Shown in pieces: positions 1 to 8,115 of a stretch of 64,000 nt of DNA; the first letter of the stretch is position 1, and every line of letters begins with the position of its first letter. Where the stretch lies: assembly GCF_000826145.2 (NCBI RefSeq), contig NZ_LN651334.1, forward strand, positions 36,507 through 100,506, read 5' to 3'. Origin of the DNA: Sporosarcina koreensis. GTDB taxonomy: Bacteria; Bacillota; Bacilli; Bacillales_A; Planococcaceae. Both the position numbers and the translations under genes were made by a program. The notes beneath the pieces are model-generated. The model was not told where the DNA came from, made no database searches, and worked only from the letters and a program-made list of their open reading frames with translations.

Positions 1-171
1 GTCTTTCTCTCACTCGGCAAAGGAGATCCGATTGTACCTGAATCAGAGAGCTTGCGGGTCATCGACCTCTTTAAAGAAAGAGGTGCGGACCTGACCACAG
101 TCTGGGTGACTGGACACAGCCTCACGCAGGAAGCCGCCGGGCAGGCAAAAAATTGGCTGGGCAGCGAGTGA
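1..171 (+). CDS. C-terminal end of an alpha/beta hydrolase (carboxylesterase type), cut by the window edge
   Basis: The first 56 codons are open and end at TGA (169-171), so the 5' part lies outside the window. The visible residues resemble the C-terminal end of the phospholipase/carboxylesterase family to which MhqD belongs. An aspartate in KGDPIVP would be the catalytic acid and the histidine in TGHSLTQE the catalytic base. A hydrolase of this kind fits the quinone-reductase-like gene that follows, because such genes are often neighbours in quinone or thiol stress loci. Substrate cannot be read from this fragment. Confidence 0.6.
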   Translation, partial: VFLSLGKGDPIVPESESLRVIDLFKERGADLTTVWVTGHSLTQEAAGQAKNWLGSE

Positions 172-290
172 AGAAAAGTTCATCAGACGGCTCGGGTCAT
201 TCCATAAAAGGTATTGCGTTGCGAAAAAAGGGAACAGGACCGAAATGATTGATCTGATTTAAAAAATAAAAAACAGAGGAGAGTGTAATT

Positions 291-902
291 ATGAAAAATG
301 TAAAATTAGCTGTCATCTTTCATAGTATGGGCGGAACAAATTTCCAAATGGCAAAATAGACAAAGGAAGCAGCAGAAGCAGCGGGCGCTGAAGTCAGATT
401 ACTGAAAGTGGAAGAGCTTGCACCACAGTCAGTCGTCGATGCGAATGAAGGCTGGAAGGCTACGCAGGAAGCGACGAAAGATGTGCCGCAGGCGGGGTCT
501 GACGACATCGAGTGGGCAGACGCGATCATTTTCAATGTGCCGACCCGGTTTGGAAATATGCCGTCACAGCTCAAGCAGTTCATTGACAAACAAGGCGGTA
601 TCTGGGCGCAAGGGAAGACTGTCAATAAGGTGGTCAGCGCCACTTCAAGTGCACAGAACATGCACGGAGGCCAGGAGGCAACCATTCTGAGCCTGTATAC
701 GTCCATGATGCACTGGGGAGCAATTATCGTACCGCCGGGATACAGTGATGCCGTACTATTCGGCGCAGGTGGCAACCCTTATGGGACAAGTGTGACTGTC
801 GGACAGGACGGGAAGATGATCGAAGACGTCGAGGAATCGGTGAAATACCAGGCGACACGAACAGTGAATATTGCCAAGCAGCTGATCAACGGACAAGAGT
901 AA
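291..902 (+). pseudogene. WrbA-like NAD(P)H:quinone oxidoreductase gene interrupted by an amber codon
   Basis: The reading frame begins at ATG 291 after a good ribosome binding site (agaggagag, about 276-284). It gives MKNVKLAVIFHSMGGTNFQM and then AK before a TAG at 357-359. The same frame continues with typical flavodoxin-fold sequence to 902. Downstream residues include NVPTRFGNMPSQLKQFIDK and the QGGIWAQGK segment characteristic of the WrbA/NQO family, which uses FMN to reduce quinones by two electrons. The whole frame would give about 203 residues, close to family length. An internal ATG at 408 cannot give a working protein, because the FMN phosphate-binding loop lies upstream of it. A single G-to-A change from TGG would explain the stop. 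Readthrough or a sequencing error cannot be excluded. Confidence 0.75.
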
Positions 903-1070
903 TGTCTGCCGAGCCGGCGGGCTGGGTGGCATCGCCGCCAGGCAGTGGAATCAGAACAATCGGTTGTTCGTTCGCTGCTCCACTAACCAGGAAAAAACGG
1001 AACGAATGACTCCCAATCCTGACGTTTCCGGTAAGCACGTCAGAAGAAGCATCCCGTCAGGCAGTGCATT

Positions 1071-1112
1071 AATAGCCCTTTCCTTCGAAGTTTGAAGGGA
1101 AGGGCTATTTTC
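1071..1112 (+). terminator. Rho-independent terminator after the flavoprotein gene
   Basis: A 16-bp stem with one mismatch (AATAGCCCTTTCCTTC at 1071-1086 against 1094-1109) closes a 7-base loop and is followed by tttc. It separates the broken flavoprotein gene from the sigV operon. Apart from this hairpin and the candidate promoter at 1178-1203, I see nothing in 903-1260. Confidence 0.7.
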
Positions 1113-1177
1113 ATGTGTGCGGCACGGGGACTCGGCAAGCTCCCCACATCCGCGTGCGAATGAGTTTGTATCCACGC

Positions 1178-1203
1178 CAAACTTTTTGCTGAGGCTGCCC
1201 GTC
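1178..1203 (+). promoter_or_regulatory. Candidate ECF-type autoregulatory promoter of sigV
   Basis: CAAAC at 1178-1182 and CGTC at 1200-1203 are separated by 17 bases, 58 bases before the sigV start. ECF factors of Bacillus recognise AAC at -35 and CGTC at -10, and sigV is autoregulated in B. subtilis. The match is short, so this is a suggestion. Confidence 0.4.
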
Positions 1204-1260
1204 AAAAGAGTAGGACGTGATCGCGACATGTTTAAAATTGAAGAAGGTGGATCTTTTGTC

Positions 1261-1752
1261 ATGACAAAAAAGGAAAAGTTCAAACGGGTCGAACAGTTCT
1301 TGATTGAAAACCAAAATGCCCATTACCGGCTTGCTTATAGCTATGTAAAGAACAAAGAAGATGCACTTGATATTGTGCAGGATTCCATATTCAAAGCCCT
1401 TCGATCCATAGACCGTCTGGATGATCTCAAGTATTTAAAGACTTGGTTTTACCGGATATTGGTGAACACGTCCATCGATTTCATACGGAAACACCAGCGC
1501 ATGATGGTGATGGACGAAGAGACTCTGGATGGATATTTACCTTCGACGGAAGACGCACAAGCGGATATGGATTTACGCAGGGCATTGGATGCACTCACGG
1601 CTTATGAAAAGTCGTTACTACTCCTGCGTTTTTTTGAAGACTTGAAGATTGACGAGGTGGCGGCTGTCTTAGGGGAAAATGTCAACACAGTCAAAACGAA
1701 ACTGTACCGGACAGTAAAAAAATTGCGTATCGAAATTGGAGAGGGGACTTAG
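1261..1752 (+). CDS. sigV: ECF RNA polymerase sigma factor SigV
   Basis: This 163-residue ECF sigma factor has region 2 at about residues 20-85 (YRLAYSYVKNKEDALDIVQD, TWFYRILVNTSIDFIRK) and region 4 at about 105-160 (LRFFEDLKIDEVAAVLG, TVKTKLYR). It resembles B. subtilis SigV closely in length and motifs. SigV directs transcription of lysozyme-resistance genes once its anti-sigma factor RsiV is cleaved after binding lysozyme. ATG 1261 is chosen because aaggtgg (1244-1250) lies ten bases upstream. The frame stays open to 1117, but the extra residues do not look like sigma factor. The next gene begins two bases after the stop and matches RsiV. Confidence 0.9.
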   Translation: MTKKEKFKRVEQFLIENQNAHYRLAYSYVKNKEDALDIVQDSIFKALRSIDRLDDLKYLKTWFYRILVNTSIDFIRKHQRMMVMDEETLDGYLPSTEDAQADMDLRRALDALTAYEKSLLLLRFFEDLKIDEVAAVLGENVNTVKTKLYRTVKKLRIEIGEGT

Positions 1753-1753
1753 G

Positions 1754-2626
1754 ATGAAACAGATCAAAACCCTAAAGAAGGAATATGATGATATTGAGAT
1801 CCCTGCTGAATTGGATGAAATAGTGAGACAATCCATCCGGAAAGCTGCAGGTGAAAAAAAGAACCGTTCGTTTGTAAAGCGGTATGTCCTCAGTTCAGCG
1901 GCGGCGGCAGCTCTGTTCGTTGGCAGTATCAATGCAAGCCCCGCATTGGCCAATTCGTTAGTGAAGATCCCTGTTCTCGGTCCCTTCGTGGAAGTGCTCA
2001 CAGTGCAGACGCTAACGATGGACGAAGAGACGTACCAGGCCAATTTGGAAACCCCGGCAATCAGCGGCTTGGAAAATGAAGGGCTGCAATCCGCATTGAA
2101 TGACAAATATATTGAAGAAAACAAAGAGCTCTTTAAACAATTTAAGGAGGACGTGGGGGATATGGAGGAAGCCGGGTCAGGCCACTTGGGCATCGATACG
2201 GGGTATGAAGTGAAAACCGACACAGCGCAGCTCCTTTCGATTGCCCGTTACGAAGTCATTACAGCCGGCTCATCCTCTGTCGTCATGCAATACGATACGA
2301 TTGATAAACAAAACAATATCTTAATTACACTGCCGAGCCTGTTTAAAGATGACTCCTACATGGCCGTCATCAATTCTTACATTCAGGACGAGATGAAGCG
2401 GCAGATGGCGCGTGACGGAAACACGGTATATTTCTCCACAGAAGAAGAGGGTCTTGCGTTCAGTTCCATTCAGCCCGATCAAAGCTTCTACATTACCGCA
2501 GATCATAAACTTGTCATTTCTTTTGATGAATATGAAATAGCACCTGGATACATGGGTGTCGTCACATTTGAAATCCCTTCAGATATCTTGAGTGATGTCC
2601 TGGTAGGAGACACCTATATCCGTTAA
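1754..2626 (+). CDS. rsiV: Anti-sigma-V factor RsiV
   Basis: The protein has 290 residues: a cytoplasmic segment that would bind SigV (about 1-42), one membrane segment (about 46-63, VLSSAAAAALFVGSINASPA) and an extracellular DUF4163/DUF3298 domain. The C-terminal stretch ITADHKLVISFDEYEIAPGY followed by MGV and the ending VLVGDTYIR are almost the same as in B. subtilis RsiV. In that protein the extracellular domain binds lysozyme, which allows signal peptidase and then RasP to cleave it and release SigV. ATG 1754 follows ggagagggg and lies two bases after sigV, so the pair is translationally coupled. A potential signal-peptidase site (ASPALA) follows the membrane segment, as expected for this mechanism. 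Confidence 0.9.
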   Translation: MKQIKTLKKEYDDIEIPAELDEIVRQSIRKAAGEKKNRSFVKRYVLSSAAAAALFVGSINASPALANSLVKIPVLGPFVEVLTVQTLTMDEETYQANLETPAISGLENEGLQSALNDKYIEENKELFKQFKEDVGDMEEAGSGHLGIDTGYEVKTDTAQLLSIARYEVITAGSSSVVMQYDTIDKQNNILITLPSLFKDDSYMAVINSYIQDEMKRQMARDGNTVYFSTEEEGLAFSSIQPDQSFYITADHKLVISFDEYEIAPGYMGVVTFEIPSDILSDVLVGDTYIR

Positions 2627-2633
2627 GTTTTTC

Positions 2634-2662
2634 AGCAGCAGATGACTAAATCATCTGCTGCT
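2634..2662 (+). other. Perfect 12-bp hairpin between rsiV and the deacetylase gene
   Basis: AGCAGCAGATGA (2634-2645) pairs exactly with 2651-2662 around a 5-base loop. No run of T follows, so it is a poor intrinsic terminator. It may be a processing or attenuation site that lowers expression of the downstream gene. Confidence 0.6.
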
Positions 2663-2760
2663 CTGCCATGTGATGAAGGAAGTCCCGAGCATACATAAGA
2701 GCGGAACGTGAACAACCTATCGTGAAACGATTCACAAATGGACAGGAGGAGATGATGACT

Positions 2761-3711
2761 ATGAACACACTACATCAAAAAAAGGCAGGGAGGAGAAGGA
2801 GGCTGAAAAAACAGTACCTCGTACTTCTTCTTCTCGTCCTGTTTGGAATCGGTTTCTTTGTCGGTAAATCGTATTCAGCAGGCGAACTGCTCAGTGCCTC
2901 CGAAGGCTCGTCAACTGTATCGGAAGCAGCCGAGCAACCAGAAAAACCTCCCCGTACAGCGGAAGAGGCCGAAAAAACAGAAGAGCCTTCCGCTGTACCG
3001 GAAGCAGTCGACAGACCGGGAGAATCAGCTCCCACGTCAGACGAACCGCCTATAACGGAAACCGGCAAAACGGAACCAATCGCCGAAGAACAATCACCGA
3101 AAAAAGTAGTCTATATAACGTTCGACGATGGCCCCAGCAAGTGGACCGGTCAATTCTTGGATGTCCTGCAGGCGCACGGGGTGAATGCGACGTTCTTTAT
3201 GCAAGGGAGCAACTTAAAGAAGGAAAACCTGCAGGAGAATGTGAGACGTGCAGTCCAAGAAGGTCATTACGTAGGCGGCCATAGTATAACACATAACTTC
3301 AGGACGCTTTACACAGACAAGCAATTTGTACCTGAGATGATCGCAACACTGGACATGATCCATGACATTACAGGATCGACCCCTCACTTAGTCCGTCCGC
3401 CGTATGGGTCAGCTCCAGGATTGAAAGACGAACAGGTGAGGGAACAGCTTACCAACGCGCATATTAAAGTTTGGGACTGGACCATCGATTCGCAAGACTG
3501 GAAACTAGCGGGCAACCCCTCTCAAATCGTCCGGAACATTAAACAGGGGACCACGTCCGACAGGGAGATTGTCTTGATGCATGAAAAGCCGCAGACGCTG
3601 AAGGTGCTCCCCGAGATTCTGCAGTTTTTCAAAGACCAAGGGTACGAATTCAGGGTCTATGAAGAGGCAGACCACTTCATGCTCAATTTCCAAAACGATA
3701 GCAGACTATAA
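2761..3711 (+). CDS. Membrane-anchored polysaccharide deacetylase, probably acting on peptidoglycan
   Basis: This 316-residue protein has a basic N-terminus, a membrane segment (about residues 18-38, LVLLLLVLFGIGFFVG), a Glu/Pro-rich linker to about residue 115 and a C-terminal NodB-type deacetylase domain. All five catalytic motifs are visible: TFDDGPS with the metal aspartate, HSITH with the metal histidines, RPPYG, the DWTIDSQDW segment and LMHEKPQT. Such enzymes remove acetyl groups from GlcNAc or MurNAc and make the wall resist lysozyme. Following sigV-rsiV, it recalls the Clostridioides difficile csfV-rsiV-pdaV cluster, so a lysozyme-resistance role is likely. ATG 2761 lies ten bases after aggagga (2744-2750). 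ATG 2755 and 2752 are in frame but closer to that site. Confidence 0.88.
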   Translation: MNTLHQKKAGRRRRLKKQYLVLLLLVLFGIGFFVGKSYSAGELLSASEGSSTVSEAAEQPEKPPRTAEEAEKTEEPSAVPEAVDRPGESAPTSDEPPITETGKTEPIAEEQSPKKVVYITFDDGPSKWTGQFLDVLQAHGVNATFFMQGSNLKKENLQENVRRAVQEGHYVGGHSITHNFRTLYTDKQFVPEMIATLDMIHDITGSTPHLVRPPYGSAPGLKDEQVREQLTNAHIKVWDWTIDSQDWKLAGNPSQIVRNIKQGTTSDREIVLMHEKPQTLKVLPEILQFFKDQGYEFRVYEEADHFMLNFQNDSRL

Positions 3712-3716
3712 AAAGA

Positions 3717-3762
3717 CTGCAGGCCCCTCCGAAATGTCAGAGGGGGGCTGCAGCCTTATTTT
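3717..3762 (+). terminator. Terminator after the deacetylase gene
   Basis: CTGCAGGCCCCTC (3717 on) pairs with GAGGGGGGCTGCAG (3740-3753), followed by ccttatttt. It closes the sigV operon. Confidence 0.75.
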
Positions 3763-4115
3763 GGGATCGGATCACTGGGCTGTTAGTTTCATGCTTTTAT
3801 TTCTTGATAAAATGTAATACAACAAAACGGGCGCGATAATCGTATAACGTGCAGAATTGGACCATATAAGTGAACAACATTTTTATGATGTAGCATCAGA
3901 AAGATGCAGATTTATAACGATAAGAAATATAAAATAAGAAAGCACCAAGGAAATACAAACACCGCTGCATCAACGGTTTGACTGCTCTATATAAAAAATG
4001 TATAAATAATGTTCATACAAAAAGGCACGAAACGTTGATTTAACAACATTTGTTCCTTTTAAAGTGTCCCCGAAATTACATTTAGTGACGTTATTTTTTA
4101 TATTTTTTTATAAAA
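3763..4115. other. AT-rich spacer without a recognisable gene
   Basis: This stretch of about 350 bases is far richer in A and T than the sigV operon on its left. I see no ORF with a ribosome binding site, no RNA gene and no clear terminator for the minus-strand gene that ends at 4116. It probably belongs to the same acquired patch as the two genes to its right. Confidence 0.5.
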
Positions 4116-4952
4116 TTAGGATATCAAATTTCGAACTTTTCTATTTGTCTTTTTTATTTTTCTATATAAGAAGAATGAACAAAGTGAGGCAGCCATAGCT
4201 ATCAGTGCAGGAATCAATAACTGTAAAGTAGTTGGACTGTAATGCTTTGTTTGAAAGGCTCTTTCAACTTCATCTAAATAATGTCCAGCATATTCAAATT
4301 GAACAATATATCCATCTTTCTCCATCACCATCGTGCCAATGTCATAATCAGAAGGTGTTATACTTTCTGTTAGTAACTGTCCATTTTCATAAACAGCTAT
4401 TGCTTTTTCGTATGGTAGAGGATAAATTGCTTTTGGCTTGGCATAATCTTTAGCTAGAGGTTCTACATCGGCAGCATCAAAAACAGCAATGTATTTAATC
4501 TTATTCTGATAATCAGTTGAAACCTTCTCTAGTCCAGTCGCTCCTTCACTGGAAATTTTTTCAAAAGAAGTGTTCATAATGTTTTGTTGTTCCTGCTGGA
4601 TATTTTCTTGATGTTTTATAACTGCTTTCAACCCTTGTATATCTATAAAACCTTTCCCTAGAAGGATAATCGTAATAACAACAGCAAGCACTGTCAGCCA
4701 TTCTAACAGTTTTGAAAAATCCCCATAAGATTTAAAAATGTTATTCAATTTTTCAAATGGTTGTTTTTGTTGTATTGCTATTGTATTCAAGTCGATTTGT
4801 TCAACCTCAAATTCATTTAGCATTTGCTCATAAATTTGTTTACAGTGTGAACAAGTAGAAAGATGTTGTTTTACTAATTTATTGCTTGTATCGCTACATA
4901 AACCATCTATATACATTGGTAATAAATCTTTAACGATTTCACAATTATTCAT
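4116..4952 (-). CDS. Zinc-finger anti-sigma factor with two membrane segments
   Basis: The 278-residue product starts with an anti-sigma zinc finger of the ZAS type: a conserved Cys near residue 4, then HLSTCSHC (H-x3-C-x2-C) at about 30-37. Two hydrophobic segments follow, at about residues 85-102 (LLEWLTVLAVVITIILLGKG) and at about 245-265 (LLIPALIAMAASLCSFFLYR). The region between them would lie outside the membrane. Its start overlaps the upstream sigma gene by 8 bases, the usual arrangement for a sigma factor and its inhibitor. The inducing signal cannot be inferred. Codon use is AT-rich, unlike the core genes of this window. Confidence 0.8.
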   Translation of the reverse strand: MNNCEIVKDLLPMYIDGLCSDTSNKLVKQHLSTCSHCKQIYEQMLNEFEVEQIDLNTIAIQQKQPFEKLNNIFKSYGDFSKLLEWLTVLAVVITIILLGKGFIDIQGLKAVIKHQENIQQEQQNIMNTSFEKISSEGATGLEKVSTDYQNKIKYIAVFDAADVEPLAKDYAKPKAIYPLPYEKAIAVYENGQLLTESITPSDYDIGTMVMEKDGYIVQFEYAGHYLDEVERAFQTKHYSPTTLQLLIPALIAMAASLCSFFLYRKIKKTNRKVRNLIS

Positions 4953-5421
4953 TTTGTTTTACCTCCTCTTGTAGTTTCACTTTAGCTCTATAAAAAGTGA
5001 CTCTTGCCCAGTTTTCATTTTTTCCTAAAATACCACCTATTTCTTTAAAGCTAAGTCCACCTAATAGCCGTAAAAGAAAAATTTCTCTATACGGTTCTTT
5101 TAGTCGGTGAATATGACGATATAGCTCTATTTTGTCCTCTTGAGCGATTAATAGCTGCTCAATCGAAGGACCGTCTTGTAGTTCTGCGAGTTCTGGTTGT
5201 TTTACTTGCTTATCAACGTATTGATAATATGTATGTTTTGCGATTTGACATAACCAAACAGATATTTTACAAGTACCGTTAAAGCGTTCTATAGAATGAA
5301 TCGCTTTATAAAGTGTCTCTTGCGTTAATTCTTCTGCTATATCAGTGTTCCTACATAAAGTTATCAAATATTTGAAAACAAGTTCAAAATTTTCCTCATA
5401 TATTTTAGTTAAATGCCCCAC
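4945..5421 (-). CDS. ECF sigma factor, partner of the zinc-finger anti-sigma factor
   Basis: The 158-residue product has sigma region 2 (about 8-70, with IAEELTQETLYKAIHSI) and region 4 (about 95-155, with YREIFLLRLLGGLSFKEIGG). GTG 5421 is the start, because aaggagg on the minus strand lies six bases upstream. It overlaps the anti-sigma gene by 8 bases. A TGTAAC on the minus strand (complement of 5465-5470) resembles a Bacillus ECF -35 element and may mark an autoregulatory promoter, but I could not match a convincing -10. The pair sits in an AT-rich stretch (about 3.8-5.6 kb) and was probably acquired separately from its neighbours. Confidence 0.85.
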   Translation of the reverse strand: MGHLTKIYEENFELVFKYLITLCRNTDIAEELTQETLYKAIHSIERFNGTCKISVWLCQIAKHTYYQYVDKQVKQPELAELQDGPSIEQLLIAQEDKIELYRHIHRLKEPYREIFLLRLLGGLSFKEIGGILGKNENWARVTFYRAKVKLQEEVKQNE

Positions 5422-5677
5422 ACCGTTCCTCCTTTCACTTATACATCTAAAAATAAAGATGAACGTTACAGCTTTTTAAAAAAATTTATCATTAATTGCA
5501 AAAGAATTAATTTTAGTATATTAAGATGCTGTTTTGTTACCAAAATCGTTTTTGGAATATTTAAATTGTTTAATGTTGAAAATCCTTATAAGAATGACGC
5601 TACCCCTTATACAACTAACAGGCGCGATTGTAGCATAGAACGCCTATCAATTCCCACTTCACCCAAACACCAAAAGC

Positions 5678-5722
5678 AAAACCGGCCGGACAGCGCATTC
5701 CCACTGTTCCGGCCGGTTTTTT
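5678..5722. terminator. Bidirectional GC-rich terminator hairpin
   Basis: AAAACCGGCCGGACAG pairs with CTGTTCCGGCCGGTTTT across 5678-5722 and is flanked by A's on the left and T's on the right, so it could work in both directions. No + strand gene ends just before it. It may be the leftover end of a gene displaced when the AT-rich patch arrived. The rest of 5422-5846 shows no supported gene. Confidence 0.6.
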
Positions 5723-5846
5723 AGGTCGGTATAAATCACTTTGATCATTGGTTGGCCCCTGCTAATCTCCCATATCCAAGTGAAATCCAAAAAATTAAAT
5801 CCTTTTCATCCCCAGGCGTGTTATATAGAAGTATGGAGGTTGGATC

Positions 5847-6377
5847 ATGGTTGAGGATGACGCGGTGTTGATCAGCGCAATACAGCAGGGGGACGAGGAC
5901 GCAATGGCGCAGCTGGTGCGGCGTTATTACGATGAGATCCTCCGTTATATTTACCGTCTTGGGAGTCCGTACGAAGAAGCGAAGGATCTGACGCAGGAAA
6001 CGTTTGTTGCGATGTTGCAGGCCTTGCCTGCTTATAAGGAGCAAGGGACGTTCAAAGCGTGGCTGTACAGGATCGCGCGGAACCGGGCGATGATTTACGT
6101 CACGAGAACGAGGCGTTCCGTTGAATTCACGGACGAGCATGACTCGCTGCATCAGGTGTCTGACCTGGAGGACCAGTTCTCCGATCGCTCCGACGTGCAG
6201 GAGCTGCTTGCGTCACTGCCTGCGAAACAACGGGATGCCCTGATTTTGAAGTATTATCATGGCTTCACGGCCAAAGAAATTGCAACGATTACGAAGACGA
6301 CTGTGCCGGCAGTGAAATCGAGACTGTTCCAAGGGCTGCAGAAACTGCGGAAACGAGCGAAGGGGGTTATGGAGTGA
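5847..6377 (+). CDS. ECF sigma factor, first gene of a sigma/membrane-protein operon
   Basis: The protein has 176 residues with sigma region 2 (ILRYIYRLGSPYEEAKDLTQ, then ETFVAML, FKAWLYRIARNRA) and region 4 (LPAKQRDALILKYYHGFTAK, TVPAVKSRLFQGLQKLR). ATG 5847 follows ggaggt (5835-5840) at six bases. The stop overlaps the next gene's GTG as GTGA, so translation is coupled. The following genes encode membrane proteins, the second an ABC-type permease fragment. This resembles B. subtilis operons such as sigY-yxlCDEFG, in which a sigma factor controls its own inhibitors and an ABC transporter. The target regulon is unknown. Confidence 0.85.
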   Translation: MVEDDAVLISAIQQGDEDAMAQLVRRYYDEILRYIYRLGSPYEEAKDLTQETFVAMLQALPAYKEQGTFKAWLYRIARNRAMIYVTRTRRSVEFTDEHDSLHQVSDLEDQFSDRSDVQELLASLPAKQRDALILKYYHGFTAKEIATITKTTVPAVKSRLFQGLQKLRKRAKGVME

Positions 6378-7144
6378 AACAAGGGAAACTTGAGGAAGAT
6401 CAAATGCGCAGCTGGCTGCACGGGGACATTCCCCCTGCCATTGACGAACAGGACAGGGAGAGAACCATTGACTACTTGAGGTCTTACATGCCTGTTCCGC
6501 AGGAAACTACAGCGGTTGTCATGAAACAGCTTGTCCGGCAATCCTTCAAAGAACTTTGGGGGCACTTTGCGGTACAGCTGATCCTTCTGGTGATCGTGTT
6601 GGTGGGGGCTGTCACCATCCTTTCCGGCACCACTGATCAATGGATTCTATTCATCCTCTCTGCACCGGCTCCCGTATTTTTAGCAGGGTGGCATCTTGTC
6701 CATACACAGACCAAGGACATGGTGGAATTGGAACAGACATTTACCTACTCGTTTCAGCAGGTTCTGTTTTCGAAATTGGTGGCGATTTGTCTGTGGAGTC
6801 TAGTCTTATACGGCGGGGCCTTGCTGTATGCGGCGTCCATTCAGAAAGCGGGTCTCTTCTCGCTGACGTTCCATATTGCGGTAGCAGGAATCACGCCGAT
6901 TCTGCTGTTCTGTGTCATTCTGCTGGCAATCAGTACGAAGTACCGGAATCCGCTGTCGTGGACAGTCATCCTGTTAGTATGGGTCTCGTTCCTCTTACTG
7001 TCCATCTACACACCGTTCGGCTCATGGCTGCTGTCGGTCCATACCCTGATTTTCTTGGCTGCTAATAGTGGACTGGCTGCTGTCTTCATACGACAACTGA
7101 CTAAACTTTGGAGAATGGAGCGAGTACCGTATGGGATTCAGTAA
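6374..7144 (+). CDS. Six-pass membrane protein coupled to the ECF sigma factor
   Basis: The 256-residue product has about 60 polar N-terminal residues (cytoplasmic, possibly sigma-binding) and then six hydrophobic segments, at about 58-77, 83-103, 130-150, 160-185, 192-212 and 216-238. I recognise no catalytic motif. It starts at GTG 6374 inside the sigma stop codon and overlaps the next start (7131) by 14 bases. Position and layout suggest an anti-sigma factor or an ABC-transporter membrane subunit. The name is not certain. Confidence 0.7.
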   Translation: MKQGKLEEDQMRSWLHGDIPPAIDEQDRERTIDYLRSYMPVPQETTAVVMKQLVRQSFKELWGHFAVQLILLVIVLVGAVTILSGTTDQWILFILSAPAPVFLAGWHLVHTQTKDMVELEQTFTYSFQQVLFSKLVAICLWSLVLYGGALLYAASIQKAGLFSLTFHIAVAGITPILLFCVILLAISTKYRNPLSWTVILLVWVSFLLLSIYTPFGSWLLSVHTLIFLAANSGLAAVFIRQLTKLWRMERVPYGIQ

Positions 7145-7367
7145 ACTAGCGTGGGTGGAAGGAAAAAAATTATTCTCACAGCGTGAGCTCTATATCGTCC
7201 TTTTCCTATGCACCGTTCTATATGTGATGAACCTGAACGCAGTGACCGACTCTTCACAATCGGTCGTATTCTGGCAAGAGATGGCGTCCGTCATGCCCTA
7301 TATCGGTTATATGCTCATTGCGGTAACCGTAGTCGTCGGTGTTTCCCGGTGTCTGCCCATTGAGCGA
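7131..7367 (+). pseudogene. 5' fragment of an ABC-2 type permease gene
   Basis: From ATG 7131 about 79 codons read as a membrane permease start: a cytoplasmic lead, a hydrophobic segment (ELYIVLFLCTVLYVMNLNAV), a second one (YIGYMLIAVTVVVGVSR) and CLPIERE. From about 7368 the same frame becomes Arg/Pro-rich and no longer protein-like, because it is reading homoserine-kinase DNA in the wrong frame. The rest of the permease is missing. It overlaps the upstream membrane gene by 14 bases, so it was once the third gene of that operon. Confidence 0.7.
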
Positions 7368-8115
7368 GAACACAGAAGGCCTGCCTGTGAACGAAGACAG
7401 CCTGATCATCCAGACGATGGGCAGAGTGACCCGCCGTGCAGGACGGAAGGAAATCCCCTGTGCGCTGCGTGTCCATTCCGACATCCCGCTCGGCAAAGGG
7501 CTCGGCAGCAGTGCTGCGGCCATTGCAGCAGGCATCGAGATCGCCGACCGTCTGCACGAGCTGAAATTGAACCGGAAAGAGAAGATGTGGTTCGGCGCAA
7601 GCATCGAAGGGCACGCCGACAACGTCACCGCCGCGATTGCAGGCGGCGTCACCGTGTCGTTCTACGACGGCACGTCCCTTGAAGTGATGACATTCGAGGC
7701 ACCTGACATCGGCGGCGTCGTCCTCGTCCCGCCCGTCATGATGAAAACCGGCGACTCCCGCGGCCTGCTGCCGGCCCAGCTCGATCATAAGAAAGCGACG
7801 GAAGGCAGCGCCGCCAGCAGCCTCATGGCAGCCGCACTCGCCACCGGCAACTGGCCGCTCGTCGGCCGCATGATGGACCGCGACATCTTCCACGAACCGT
7901 ACCGGAAAGACCGGTTCCCGGACTTCGATAACATCCGGGAAGCCAGCCACAAGCACGGAGCTTATGGCATGACGCTGAGCGGCGCCGGCCCTTCCCTGTT
8001 CGTCGCCGTACCAGCCGGCCGCGAGCAGGAGATCGCCCAGGCACTGGAAACCGCTTTTCCGTACTACAAGGCGATTGCTGTGCAGCCTGTGGCGGTGGGT
8101 TCGAGCGGTAATTGA
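7363..8115 (+). pseudogene. thrB: Homoserine kinase gene lacking its 5' end
   Basis: From about 7363 the frame reads ENTEGLPVNEDSLI and then typical ThrB sequence to 8115. It includes the GHMP kinase ATP loop PLGKGLGSSAAAIAAG, the EGHADNVTAAIAGGV segment and the C-terminal GMTLSGAGPSLFVAV. ThrB phosphorylates homoserine on the way to threonine and is about 305 residues long. Here roughly the first 55 residues, including the N-terminal motif that usually contains NLGPGFD, are absent and replaced by permease sequence in another frame. A GTG at 7339 could start translation but would not restore the lost strand. No hom or thrC lies beside it, so a deletion or rearrangement joined two loci here. 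Confidence 0.8.

Noticed and set aside
5413..5724. 103-codon + strand ORF
   Set aside because: No ribosome binding site; it overlaps the start of a minus-strand sigma gene and runs through the terminator hairpin.
7368..7682. Continuation of the permease frame to 7682
   Set aside because: Arg/Pro-rich, because it reads thrB DNA in the wrong frame. The real permease fragment ends near 7367.
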